Shown here: positions 1 to 7,343 of the stretch, piece by piece | Numbering within the stretch: position 1 is the stretch's first letter | Layout of the letters: every line of letters begins with the position of its first letter | Source: JAUSIF01 sp036556265 | Lineage (GTDB): Bacteria > Pseudomonadota > Alphaproteobacteria > Rhizobiales > Xanthobacteraceae | DNA length: 32,885 bases | Direction of reading: 5' to 3' | Assembly (NCBI GenBank): GCA_036556265.1 | Contig: DATBJU010000169.1 | Span: 1-32,885, forward strand | The notes under the pieces: generated by a model | Seen by the model: the letters and a program-made list of their open reading frames with translations, nothing else | Told to the model about the DNA's origin: nothing | Database searches by the model: none | Position numbers and translations under genes: made by a program

Positions 1-1
1 C

Positions 2-100
2 GCCGACCGGTGGGGCAAGGAGGTGACAGGCCGGAAGAAGGAGCCGTTCGTCATCCACGAGCTATCGAAGGAGAGTGGAAAGGTTTACGCGACGGAGTGA
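2..100 (+). CDS. C-terminal end of an unrecognised protein (5' cut by window)
   Basis: Reading from base 2 gives 32 codons and then TGA at 98-100. The peptide is charged and well behaved (it contains KKEPFVIHELSKESGKVY), unlike the frame-shifted alternatives. The start lies outside the window. The family is not recognised; the closing pattern of a basic stretch, a VIH strand and a short GK turn is too short to assign. It ends 149 bases before the PilZ gene start. Confidence 0.4.
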   Translation, partial: ADRWGKEVTGRKKEPFVIHELSKESGKVYATE

Positions 101-249
101 CGGCGTAGCGCCGGGCCCCGAAGCGAGCTGGCCCCCGCGCCTAACTCCCATTGGCACTTTTTCAACACCGGCCGGCGCACGCCCGGTTGCGCCACGCGAA
201 GAATGCAATCACTATCCGTCGGCCTGCCGTCCCCTATTCGGAGGACGCA

Positions 250-531
250 ATGGGGTTCGACAAACGGCGACATATGCGGCGCCCAATGGTGCAGCCGGTG
301 GCAATCTTACGCCCCGACGGTACGCTTGTCTGCGAATGCACCTTGCGCGATGTGTCCGATACCGGCGCAAGGCTGAAATTGGCGGGCGAAGGTTCCGCGA
401 CCGTCGAGATTTCGCAACAATTCGTTCTATCGCTGTCGACGCGCGGAAATATCTTTCGACAATGCGAGACGGTATGGCGTAACGGCGACGAGATCGGCGT
501 CCGATTCATCGGCCGCCCGAACAGACCGTAG
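250..531 (+). CDS. PilZ-domain protein, likely c-di-GMP receptor
   Basis: A 93-residue stand-alone PilZ domain. PilZ domains bind cyclic di-GMP through an N-terminal arginine motif and a D/NxSxxG motif. Both are visible: KRRHMRR near residues 5-11 and DVSDTGARL around residue 41. The ATG at 250 is chosen over an upstream in-frame GTG/ATG-type extension because GGAGG at 240-244 sits 5 bases before it and the extension resembles no domain. It has no partner domain, so it would act as a small cytoplasmic receptor that passes the signal by protein contact. It is clearly paralogous to the protein at 3232-3561 (matching CEC, RD[VI]SD.GARL, and VWR...E[IL]GV.F). It converges on the diguanylate cyclase at 559-1488, 27 bases apart. 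The target process is unknown. Confidence 0.88.
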   Translation: MGFDKRRHMRRPMVQPVAILRPDGTLVCECTLRDVSDTGARLKLAGEGSATVEISQQFVLSLSTRGNIFRQCETVWRNGDEIGVRFIGRPNRP

Positions 532-558
532 GTCACCCGCCGGCTCTGTGCCAGCGCC

Positions 559-1488
559 CTAACGGTCCCCGGCCCGGACCACGCCCGAGCCCTTGGCGCG
601 GCCCGCCGCACTGGACGGATTGTAGACAGTCACGCGATTGCGGCCGGCAGCCTTCGCCTGATAGAGCGCAAGGTCGGCGCGGCGCAGCAGGTCGTCGATC
701 GTGTCGCCGAACTCCCATTCATCGACGCCGAAGCTGCAAGAAAACTTCACCGCGTGTCCGGCCGCCTTGACTTCGAGCGCGGCAATGTCGGTGCGCAGCC
801 GTTCGGCGACTGCGACCGCATCGGGAAGCGCGTGCTCCCGGAGCACGATTGCGAATTCTTCGCCGCCGAGTCGGCCCGCGATTTCGTTGAGACTGGCCGT
901 AACGCCGGCGACCGCGCGGATCACCTGGTCGCCGACGCCATGACCATAAGTGTCGTTGATCCGCTTGAAGTGATCGATGTCAAACATGATCGCCGCGACA
1001 CGGCTGCCGGCAACGGCATGGGCGCACACCTCTTCCCCGCGCTCGAAGAATGCGCGGCGGTTTAGGAGCCCGCTCAGCGGATCGGTCGTGGCCATCCGTG
1101 CAAGATCGCGCTGCATGGACCCGAGCCGTTCGGCCGCGCGCAAGCGCGCGTATAGTTCCTCCGTCGCCGGGGGCTTGCCGATGTAGTCGTCGGCGCCGCC
1201 TTCGAGCGCCTTGATCAATTTGGTCTGCTCCCGGTTCGAAGACATCACCATGATGTAGATCGGCCGGTGACTGCTCGAGAGCGTGCGCGCCTGACGACAC
1301 AGTTCAATGCCGGAAATCGTCGGCAACTCGACGCTCGTGATCAGCGCTTCGATCTCGTGATTGGCCCGCAGGCAGTCGAGCGCCTCGCGTCCGTCAGTGA
1401 AAGCATGTGCGCGATGGCCGGCCGTCTCGAGCAGCTGGCCAACGATTTTCAGGACGGTGCGGCTCGGGTCGACGACAATTGTCTGCAT
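559..1488 (-). CDS. Receiver-GGDEF diguanylate cyclase (PleD-like) with degenerate receiver
   Basis: About 309 residues: an N-terminal CheY-like receiver (about 1-120) followed by a GGDEF domain (about 135-300) that would condense two GTP to cyclic di-GMP. The GGDEF half looks active: FDIDHFKRINDTYGHGVGD for metal and GTP binding, then RLGGEEF. The receiver looks unable to be phosphorylated. The site that normally holds the phospho-accepting Asp, four residues before the conserved Pro, is Ser (ITSVELP), and only one acidic residue remains in the N-terminal acidic pocket (VVDPS), although the conserved Lys (IGKPP) is kept. The inhibitory RxxD site is also missing; SLNE occupies that position. 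I use the ATG at 1488; an in-frame GTG at 1494 is possible, and neither has a strong ribosome site. Output may therefore be constitutive or set by dimerisation with a partner (inference). Confidence 0.9.
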   Translation of the reverse strand: MQTIVVDPSRTVLKIVGQLLETAGHRAHAFTDGREALDCLRANHEIEALITSVELPTISGIELCRQARTLSSSHRPIYIMVMSSNREQTKLIKALEGGADDYIGKPPATEELYARLRAAERLGSMQRDLARMATTDPLSGLLNRRAFFERGEEVCAHAVAGSRVAAIMFDIDHFKRINDTYGHGVGDQVIRAVAGVTASLNEIAGRLGGEEFAIVLREHALPDAVAVAERLRTDIAALEVKAAGHAVKFSCSFGVDEWEFGDTIDDLLRRADLALYQAKAAGRNRVTVYNPSSAAGRAKGSGVVRAGDR

Positions 1489-1669
1489 AACCACGCCGGA
1501 AGCTGCAGCATGCCTTTTTAGCCGGCAATCAATTACGAATTCTTAAGAGTGGGTTCCGGCAAAATGCGTAGAATCGCGCGGTGTGGACGCGCGTTACGCA
1601 TCTTGTAGTCGCAAGTCGGATAAAATCCACGGCGCGGGCACCCGCACTCTCCGAAAAACGGCGCAGCCC

Positions 1670-1689
1670 CACCCGCACGACGGCGGGTG
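1670..1689 (-). terminator. Possible terminator hairpin downstream of the DUF3606 gene
   Basis: CACCCGC (1670-1676) pairs perfectly with GCGGGTG (1683-1689) around a 6-base loop. Read on the minus strand it follows the DUF3606 stop by about 40 bases. A T5 run (AAAAA at 1653-1657 on the plus strand) comes about 12 bases later, which is far for a classical intrinsic terminator. The rest of 1489-1731 holds no gene that I can see. Confidence 0.3.
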
Positions 1690-1731
1690 AGGCCGCGAGA
1701 CTCTTACAGTCGGACGCGCCGGAGTCTGCGG

Positions 1732-1959
1732 CTACATCTTCTTGAGCGCCGCCTCGACCTTCTTGCGTGAGTGTCCGACTTTTCTGATGACGCGCTTCAC
1801 AACCTTACCCGTCACGCCAAACTTGCGCGCCAGACGGCGCACCTCGCTCGGCTGAGAAGATACCAGCCTGCGATCCATACTGACGCGCCGCCGAGCCGTG
1901 CGTCGCCGTTTCGTGCTACGCCGTTTTTTGGCGCTGCGCCTTTTCCTTCTGAGGGCCAT
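1732..1959 (-). CDS. DUF3606 protein with histone-like Arg/Lys-rich N-terminal tail
   Basis: A 75-residue protein. Residues about 29-73 match the DUF3606 pattern (a DR start, then E-V-R...KFGVT...V..VI.KVG.S..KVEAAL), a short helical domain common in Alphaproteobacteria with no established function. Residues 1-27 are a tail in which 16 of 27 residues are Arg or Lys, with interspersed Ser, Thr and Ala. The tail resembles a nucleic-acid-binding extension rather than a signal peptide. The start is supported by GGAGGAA 6-7 bases upstream of the ATG. It stands alone, in the same direction as the diguanylate cyclase downstream. A nucleoid- or RNA-binding role is inference from charge only. Confidence 0.8.
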   Translation of the reverse strand: MALRRKRRSAKKRRSTKRRRTARRRVSMDRRLVSSQPSEVRRLARKFGVTGKVVKRVIRKVGHSRKKVEAALKKM

Positions 1960-2066
1960 CTGACTTCCTCCGATTGTAGATTTGCTACCGCTTGAGTTAC
2001 GCGCACTCGAGGTACACGAAGCACGCGCGGCTAGGTCCTACACTCCGCATTGCGTTCCGGCGTGCG

Positions 2067-2333
2067 CTAACGGCGCTCGCGGTAAATATAGTGATACTGA
2101 TTCCAGCCCCCGCGTACAAACGTGCAATCGAATTCCTTACGAATTGTTTCGTCATAGCACTTCCAATTGCTCCGTTCGATACCCGCGGGAAAGGATGTGT
2201 ACGGCGCCTGAAAGACGCCGTGGATGTACATGTATTCATAGCGCGAGCGGTCGGGGTGATCCGGGCCGAAACATCCGGCCAAGAGTGCGGCCACAGCCGC
2301 GCCCGACAACGCCGGCCGAATCGCTGCACGCAT
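2067..2333 (-). CDS. Small hypothetical lipoprotein
   Basis: 88 residues with a lipoprotein signal peptide: two early Arg, a hydrophobic Ala/Leu core, and the lipobox LLAGC with Cys21 as the lipidation site. The mature part is aromatic-rich (YEYMYIHGVF, GGWNQYHYIYRERR) and has two further Cys (WKCYDE, FDCTF) that could form a disulfide in the periplasm. GGAGG lies 5 bases before the ATG. It is divergent from the PAS protein at 2515, with 181 bases between the starts. No family is recognised; it looks like a genuine small envelope protein because signal peptide, lipobox and ribosome site all agree. Confidence 0.75.
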   Translation of the reverse strand: MRAAIRPALSGAAVAALLAGCFGPDHPDRSRYEYMYIHGVFQAPYTSFPAGIERSNWKCYDETIRKEFDCTFVRGGWNQYHYIYRERR

Positions 2334-2514
2334 ACCGTCCTCCGTCTGTCTTCGTCCTGGGCGAAGACGTTCGTGACGGTCGAATCATTCAAGTTCGACC
2401 ATCATACCGAAAAGCAACGCCCACGACGGCTCCGGGTTGCGTGTCAATCGGTCTGCTTGGCAACCGTATCGATCTCTGTTCTAGGTCGGCTTTGTTTTTT
2501 CCTGCTGGATATTC

Positions 2515-3120
2515 ATGCAGCGCGCATTGCCCGACTATCAAATCTGCCCGCCCGACATCGTCAAATCGGTACGTCAGCGCTGGCTGTTCACCTACTGGAC
2601 AAGGTTGCGCGCCGAACGCCCGTTGCCGCTTTGGTCAGATCTCGACATGGCGGAGCTGGAATCCTGCTTTGACGATCTGTCATTCCTGGACGTGTTTGTG
2701 GACAAGGGCGCGATGCGGCTCCGGATTCACAACCACGGCAAGAACGTTGGCGCGATGTATGCCAGTCAGTGTGCCGGAAAATTTCTCGACGAATTGCTTC
2801 CAGAGGCTGCGAGAGCACCGACGCTCGAGACCTACGAGCAAGCCGTAAGAGTGCGGCTGCCCGTGTATACCGTCTCCCGGCTTGCCGACGCCGACGCTCG
2901 CGTTGTGCTCTACGAGCGCCTGCTCCTGCCATTCAGCGATTTTGGCGAGCGCGTGTTCCGCATTCTCGCCTCACTGGAGACCATCAGTCCGGCGGGAGCA
3001 TTCGAACGACACAAGCTCATGTCAGAGCCGCGATCGGCAACGAGCTTCGCGATCAAGGCCGCGCTGCGGGCGGGGCCCGGCATCCCGAACATTGTCCGCA
3101 ACAGCGCAAGTGCCAAGTGA
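2515..3120 (+). CDS. PAS domain protein (PAS_5 family)
   Basis: 201 residues matching the alphaproteobacterial PAS_5 family (PF07310) in length and pattern: WLFTYWTRLRAERPLPLWSD near the N-terminus, DMAELESCFDDLSFLDV, then RLRIHNHGKNVGAMY and the hydrophobic strands RVVLYERLLLPFSDFG and VFRILASLE. The whole protein is essentially the sensor fold, with no kinase, GGDEF or DNA-binding domain, so it would act through a partner. The ligand is unknown. The ATG at 2515 has only a weak ribosome site (GGAT at -7). It lies between a divergent lipoprotein gene and a PilZ gene 111 bases downstream in the same direction, in a stretch dense in c-di-GMP genes. Confidence 0.8.
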   Translation: MQRALPDYQICPPDIVKSVRQRWLFTYWTRLRAERPLPLWSDLDMAELESCFDDLSFLDVFVDKGAMRLRIHNHGKNVGAMYASQCAGKFLDELLPEAARAPTLETYEQAVRVRLPVYTVSRLADADARVVLYERLLLPFSDFGERVFRILASLETISPAGAFERHKLMSEPRSATSFAIKAALRAGPGIPNIVRNSASAK

Positions 3121-3231
3121 CCGTCAGGCTCCGCTTTCGCCCCAAATATTCGTGTTGATTTTTGCGCGGCCGGGCGCCTGCCGGCGGGTGATCCTCTATA
3201 GTCGCAGCCGGGCGTTGGCGGGGGTTGGCAC

Positions 3232-3561
3232 GTGGCCGAAGAGCGACGCAGGACCTTGCGGAGGGCGTTCAGCCTTCCAGTCGGGTTATTTCACCCGGAC
3301 GGCAAACAGATTTGCGAGTGCGTGATGCGTGACATTTCCGATAACGGCGCCCGGCTGACCTTCGACGGCCATCGCGGGTCCGCGATCGACGAAATTCCAA
3401 GCGAGTTCATTCTCAGCATTTCCAAAAGCGGAAACGTCTATCGTCGCTGCAAGCTTGTATGGCGCCGAAACAACGAACTTGGTGTGCATTTCTCGCTCGG
3501 AGCAAGTGAGCGACAAAAGCGCAGGCTCAGGCGGCTGACCAATTCGTCGTCCGTCGCGTGA
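3232..3561 (+). CDS. PilZ-domain protein, paralog of the one at 250-531
   Basis: 109 residues, a single PilZ domain. The arginine motif is RRRTLRRAF (residues 5-13) and the second c-di-GMP motif is DISDNGARL. The later strands FILSISKSGNVYRRCKLVWRR and ELGVHF align directly with the PilZ protein at 250-531, so the two are recent or conserved paralogs about 3 kb apart. It has a basic C-terminal extension (RQKRRLRRL) that the first copy lacks. The start is GTG at 3232, with only a G-rich stretch upstream; no better start is visible. It would act as a cytoplasmic c-di-GMP receptor; the target is unknown. Confidence 0.85.
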   Translation: MAEERRRTLRRAFSLPVGLFHPDGKQICECVMRDISDNGARLTFDGHRGSAIDEIPSEFILSISKSGNVYRRCKLVWRRNNELGVHFSLGASERQKRRLRRLTNSSSVA

Positions 3562-3884
3562 TCGCCGTTCGACCCTCCGATAGCGTTGGCATCCGCGACC
3601 CGAGACCAGCACGGGAGGCAACGGTTTCGCACACATTCTTCGGTTCCGGGGTCGAACGGTGCGACTTTCGCCGCATTCACTCTTTCATAGCCAGCGGGAG
3701 AAATATGCGTGATTCGACATTGACTTCGCGTCGTTTGTTCCTATCTTCGCCTGCGTCGACCGACGTAAACTAGAGACAAGCGCTCCTCAGTCGACTATTC
3801 CGCCCGCCCTCGTCGCGAGTGCCCGGCGTCAAGTGGAGCGCCAAAATAGGCGCGCAAGCGCGCTGGATCTGGATACGGAACTGC
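3562..3884 (+). other. Non-coding stretch before the helicase gene
   Basis: 323 bases between the PilZ stop and the helicase ATG. Short open frames exist on both strands, but none has domain-like composition or a ribosome site. The one regulatory signal I see is the sigma-70-like promoter at 3720-3747. Confidence 0.5.
3720..3747 (+). promoter_or_regulatory. Putative sigma-70-type promoter of the helicase gene
   Basis: TTGACT at 3720-3725, a 16-base spacer, then TATCTT at 3742-3747. The -35 box matches the consensus at five of six positions. It would leave a leader of roughly 130 bases before the helicase ATG at 3885. A long leader is common for cold-responsive DEAD-box helicase genes, but no specific element was recognised here. 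Confidence 0.4.
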
Positions 3885-5207
3885 ATGCAATTTGACCAAC
3901 TTGGCCTGAGCGACAAGGTGCTCGCCGCCGTCGCGGCCTCCGGCTATACGAACCCTACTCCCATTCAAGAACAGGCAATCCCCCACGTGCTCGCGCGGCG
4001 CGACGTGCTCGGGATTGCGCAAACAGGCACCGGCAAGACCGCCGCCTTTACCCTCCCGATGCTGACGCTTCTGGAAAAGGGGCGCGCGCGGGCACGCATG
4101 CCGCGCACACTCATCCTGGAGCCGACGCGCGAGCTCGCGGCGCAAGTCGAAGAGAGTTTCGCGAGGTATGGCAAGAACCACAAACTGAACCTGGCGCTGC
4201 TCATCGGCGGCGTCTCGTTCGACGATCAGGACACGAAGCTGACACGCGGGGTCGACGTACTCATCGCCACGCCCGGGCGGCTCCTAGACCACTTCGAGCG
4301 CGGCCGGTTGCTCTTGTCGGGGATCGAAGTCCTCGTGATCGACGAGTCGGATCGAATGCTCGACATGGGCTTCATCCCGGACATCGAGCGGATCTGCAAG
4401 CTCGTGCCGTTCACCCGGCAAACGTTGTTTTTCTCAGCGACCATGCCACCGGAAATCCAGCGCCTGGTGGGTCAATTCCTGCACAATCCGGTGAAGGTCG
4501 AGGTTTCACGACCCGCCACCACGGTCTCGGCCACCACGCAGGTGCTCGTCCCGTCAGCCGCCGATCCCGCGAAAAAGCGCGAAGTCTTGCGCAGCCTCAT
4601 TCGCAGCGAAAGCAACCTCAAGAACGGAATCATCTTCTGCAACCGGAAGACCGAGGTGGCGAAGCTGCACCGGTCGCTCGTCAGGCACGGCTTTTCGGCG
4701 ATCGCACTGCACGGGGACATGGACCAGCGATCGCGGATGAATGCGCTCGAGTCGTTCCGCAACGGCGAAATCGCGCTCTTGATCGCGAGCGACGTGGCTG
4801 CGCGCGGCCTCGATATTCCGGATGTGAGCCACGTGTTCAATTTCGACGTGCCGCACCACGCGGAGGATTATGTCCACCGGATCGGACGTACCGGCCGTGC
4901 GGGCCGGAGCGGTGCAGCGATCACCATAAGCTCCCCCGCGGACAGCAAGTCGCTCGCGGCGATCGAGAAACTGATCGGGCAGAAAATCCCCTGGAGGAAC
5001 GGGCCGCAGGCGCCGAGCGAGCCTCGAGCGGAACGACGCCAGCCGCCAGCGGCGCCTCAGCCGCAAGTGCAGCGCGGGGGACGAGATCAGGGCCGCGGCC
5101 GACCACCCCGCTCCGCGCAAACGCCCAAGCCAGCCGTCGCGCCCGAGACGGCATCAGCGCACCTCCCCGCATTTCTCCTCCGCCCGGTACCTGTGAAGGC
5201 CGAATAG
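3885..5207 (+). CDS. rhlE: DEAD-box ATP-dependent RNA helicase, RhlE-like
   Basis: 440 residues, ATP-dependent RNA unwinding in RNA decay or ribosome assembly. All core motifs are present in order: Q motif (GYTNPTPIQEQ, about 20-30), motif I AQTGTGKT (45-52), PTRELA (80-85), TPGRLLD (129-135), motif II DESD (153-156), SATMP, IIFCNRKTEV, SDVAARGLDIPDV and HRIGRTGRAG. Motif II is DESD, not the usual DEAD; the codons are GAC GAG TCG GAT. The C-terminus (about 375-440) is a low-complexity Pro/Arg/Gln tail typical of RhlE proteins and likely disordered, for RNA contact. The start MQFDQLGLS at 3885 is preferred because the usual family N-terminus begins there; the upstream in-frame extension to 3819 is not family-like. 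Monocistronic by context. Confidence 0.9.
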   Translation: MQFDQLGLSDKVLAAVAASGYTNPTPIQEQAIPHVLARRDVLGIAQTGTGKTAAFTLPMLTLLEKGRARARMPRTLILEPTRELAAQVEESFARYGKNHKLNLALLIGGVSFDDQDTKLTRGVDVLIATPGRLLDHFERGRLLLSGIEVLVIDESDRMLDMGFIPDIERICKLVPFTRQTLFFSATMPPEIQRLVGQFLHNPVKVEVSRPATTVSATTQVLVPSAADPAKKREVLRSLIRSESNLKNGIIFCNRKTEVAKLHRSLVRHGFSAIALHGDMDQRSRMNALESFRNGEIALLIASDVAARGLDIPDVSHVFNFDVPHHAEDYVHRIGRTGRAGRSGAAITISSPADSKSLAAIEKLIGQKIPWRNGPQAPSEPRAERRQPPAAPQPQVQRGGRDQGRGRPPRSAQTPKPAVAPETASAHLPAFLLRPVPVKAE

Positions 5208-5355
5208 TTCCGAGATTTTCGGGTCTTGCGGGCGGTCGACGGTCTGCCGATTTACCCCTCCTTCACCACCCGCCGCTTAGTCTCTGGCCAGTTTTGATGG
5301 GGATTCCCGGCCGCTCCAGCTTCGAGAGCGCTCCGGCCTTTTGGCGCTTTTGAGT

Positions 5356-6414
5356 ATGACCGACCACGACGAGCACGCGCGGACGATCAGCTTTGCCGAA
5401 ACCGCGCTCGGCCAGATCAAAGCGCTGAAGCAGCCGGCGACGCCGCGCAATTTCGAGATCTGGTACACGTACGCGACCGGGCACAACCAAGAGCTCAATC
5501 AGACGATCAACGAAACATTGGTGCGCGAGGGTCGTCTGACGGAGGAAGACCTCTCGCGTGTCTACAACGAATACCTTTCTCCGGTCCGCTTCAGCGAACG
5601 GATCGATGAGGTCGGCACGCGCATCGTCGGCGAGATCGAGCAAGTGATGACGATGATCGACGCCGCGATCGGACAATCGACGGATTTCTCCCAGTCCTTG
5701 GCCGGTGCACAACAGCAGATCATCAGCTCGAGCGACCGCGATCAGTTGCGGTTCATCGTCGAAACGCTCGTGCGCGCAACCAAAGAGGTCGAACAGGCGA
5801 ACCAATCGCTGCAGAAGCGCCTGGTCGACTCACGCGAGGAAATCAGCGTCCTGCAGGAAAACCTCGAGACGGTGCGCAACGAGTCGCTTACCGATCCGCT
5901 CACGACGCTCGCGAACCGCAAGTTCTTCGAAGAGTCGATCAAGCAGTTTGTCGACGAAGCCAACGGCAACGACATGCCGCTCTCGGTCATCCTCACCGAT
6001 ATCGACCATTTCAAGAAGTTCAACGACACCTATGGGCACCTCACGGGTGACCAGGTGCTTCGTCTCGTTGCAATCGCCCTGAAGCAGAACGTAAAGGGCC
6101 ATGACGTCGCGGCCCGCTATGGGGGCGAGGAGTACGTGGTTCTGCTGCCGAAGACCGCACTGATGGCCGCCGTGACGGTCGCCGACCACATCCGTCGCGC
6201 AGTCATGGGCAAAGAACTGATGCGGCGCTCGACCGGCGAGACGCTTGGGCGGGTAACCATCTCACTTGGCGTCGCGGCCTGGCGGAAAGGCGACACCGTT
6301 GCGACGCTCCTCGAGCGCGCCGACGGCTGCCTCTATGCGGCAAAGCGCGCGGGGCGAAATTGCGTCGTGGCGGAAACCGCACTCGAGCCGGAAGTCGAGG
6401 CGCAGGTTGCCTGA
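5356..6414 (+). CDS. GGDEF diguanylate cyclase with N-terminal helical region
   Basis: 352 residues. Residues 1-175 are predicted mostly helical with a coiled-coil linker before the catalytic domain (VEQANQSLQKRLVDSREEIS and following). The GGDEF domain spans about 176-340, with the characteristic start SLTDPLTTLANR, then TDIDHFKKFNDTYGHLTGD and the signature GGEEY (256-260), which keeps the catalytic acids. The inhibitory site is KGHD (247-250) rather than RxxD, so product inhibition may be weakened. No membrane segment or signal peptide is seen, so it is cytoplasmic. ATG at 5356 is chosen over an in-frame TTG at 5341. Its stop is one base from that of the convergent TfoX-domain gene. The input signal sensed by the N-terminal helical part is unknown. 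Confidence 0.9.
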   Translation: MTDHDEHARTISFAETALGQIKALKQPATPRNFEIWYTYATGHNQELNQTINETLVREGRLTEEDLSRVYNEYLSPVRFSERIDEVGTRIVGEIEQVMTMIDAAIGQSTDFSQSLAGAQQQIISSSDRDQLRFIVETLVRATKEVEQANQSLQKRLVDSREEISVLQENLETVRNESLTDPLTTLANRKFFEESIKQFVDEANGNDMPLSVILTDIDHFKKFNDTYGHLTGDQVLRLVAIALKQNVKGHDVAARYGGEEYVVLLPKTALMAAVTVADHIRRAVMGKELMRRSTGETLGRVTISLGVAAWRKGDTVATLLERADGCLYAAKRAGRNCVVAETALEPEVEAQVA

Positions 6415-6415
6415 G

Positions 6416-6793
6416 TCAATGGCGCAGCTTGCGTCGCCGTTCCGAGGCTTTGCGGCGTGGGGGACGGTTTGCGGCGGCACGCTGTGCCGCGCGCAAGGCC
6501 GCCCGCGCCCACTCCGCAAGTTCTTCAGGCTCGTCGAGCAAGCGATCCGGCAGGCGCCAGTAGGACAGCACGACCTGTCGCCCTTTGGCGCTGTAAGCAA
6601 ACGGTCCTGCGCCCACCGCCCGGAAAGCCGGTATCGTCTCTTCGTCGGCCTTGAGATAGAGATCGCCATCGGCGACCAGCGCGAACATCGTGCCTTCTGC
6701 ATAGATGCCGGCGCCGCTGAACATGCGACGGATCGAAATCGGTCCGAATGCTGAAAAGAGTTCCTTGAGGCGTTCGGGATCGTCGAGTGACAC
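6416..6793 (-). CDS. TfoX N-terminal-domain protein, last gene of the suf operon
   Basis: 125 residues. Residues 1-95 match the TfoX/Sxy N-terminal domain (LFSAFGPISIRRMFSGAGIY, then MFALVADGDLYLKAD, and YWRLPDRLLDEPEELAEWAR). The C-terminal TfoX domain is absent; instead there is a short Arg/Lys-rich tail (PPRRKASERRRKLRH). The start is GTG at 6793, three bases after the sufA stop, with GAGGG inside the end of sufA as ribosome site, so it is co-transcribed with sufA. In gammaproteobacteria full TfoX regulates competence; single-domain versions have no settled function, and that role should not be transferred here. Confidence 0.85.
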   Translation of the reverse strand: MSLDDPERLKELFSAFGPISIRRMFSGAGIYAEGTMFALVADGDLYLKADEETIPAFRAVGAGPFAYSAKGRQVVLSYWRLPDRLLDEPEELAEWARAALRAAQRAAANRPPRRKASERRRKLRH

Positions 6794-6796
6794 GGG

Positions 6797-7183
6797 TCAG
6801 GCGCGACCCTCGATTTGACCGGTCTTCGCCGGAGCAAGTGTCACGGATTCACCGCAGCCGCATGCCGACGTCTCGTTCGGATTGCGGAACACGAAGCGCG
6901 CGGAAAGCTTGTCGACGGTGAAATCCATCTCGGTGCCGAAGAGAAACAGCACGGCCGCCGGATCGATCAGGACGCGCACACCGTTGGCGTCGACCACCTC
7001 GTCGCCCTTGGCAACTGTCTCTGCGATGTCCATCGTGTAGGTCATCCCGGCGCAGCCGCCCTTGCGAATGCCCAGTCGCACGCCCGCAACCGGCTTGTCG
7101 GCGCGCGCGACAATTTCGCGGATGCGCGCGGCAGCGGCGTCGGTAACGCTCAGGACTGCGGGCTTCGGTCGAACCTCAGCCAT
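6797..7183 (-). CDS. sufA: A-type iron-sulfur carrier protein SufA/IscA/ErpA family
   Basis: 128 residues, an A-type carrier that accepts Fe-S clusters from the SufBCD scaffold and passes them to apo-proteins. The three conserved cysteines are present: Cys44 in KGGCAGMTY and Cys108/Cys110 in ACGCGES. Start MAEVRP at 7183 is supported by AGAGGAAG upstream; a longer in-frame extension to 7234 lacks any family similarity. It is separated from sufT by 160 bases, the longest gap inside the cluster, so it may also have its own promoter. The next gene, TfoX-like, follows after 3 bases. Confidence 0.93.
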   Translation of the reverse strand: MAEVRPKPAVLSVTDAAAARIREIVARADKPVAGVRLGIRKGGCAGMTYTMDIAETVAKGDEVVDANGVRVLIDPAAVLFLFGTEMDFTVDKLSARFVFRNPNETSACGCGESVTLAPAKTGQIEGRA

Positions 7184-7258
7184 CTGACTTCCTCTGCGCC
7201 CGTTCGGGCCTAAACCAAAGCTACTATTACACAATTCAACATGGGGTGAACAGCAGCG

Positions 7259-7277
7259 AGCCGCAAGGGAGGCGGCT
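7259..7277. other. Hairpin in the sufT-sufA gap
   Basis: AGCCGC (7259-7264) and GCGGCT (7272-7277) form a perfect 6-bp stem with a 7-base loop. On the plus strand it is followed by TTTCTTT, but no plus-strand gene ends here. On the minus strand it lies in the sufT-sufA transcript without a U-run. It could limit read-through or protect an mRNA end. Confidence 0.3.
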
Positions 7278-7343
7278 TTCTTTCGATATCGCCGCTACTT
7301 GCAGCTTACGGACTCAACACGAGCCTACGCAGCCGGCAATCCA

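Noticed and set aside
1621..1700. Repeated GCGGG/CCCGC blocks as a possible small RNA
   Set aside because: Only simple GC-rich pairing; no promoter and terminator pair could be placed convincingly.
3558..3773. A 71-codon plus-strand frame before the helicase
   Set aside because: It overlaps a likely promoter, lacks a ribosome site and has random-looking composition.
6416..6793. TfoX-domain gene as evidence for natural competence
   Set aside because: Only the N-terminal domain is present and it is the last gene of a suf operon; no competence genes are nearby.
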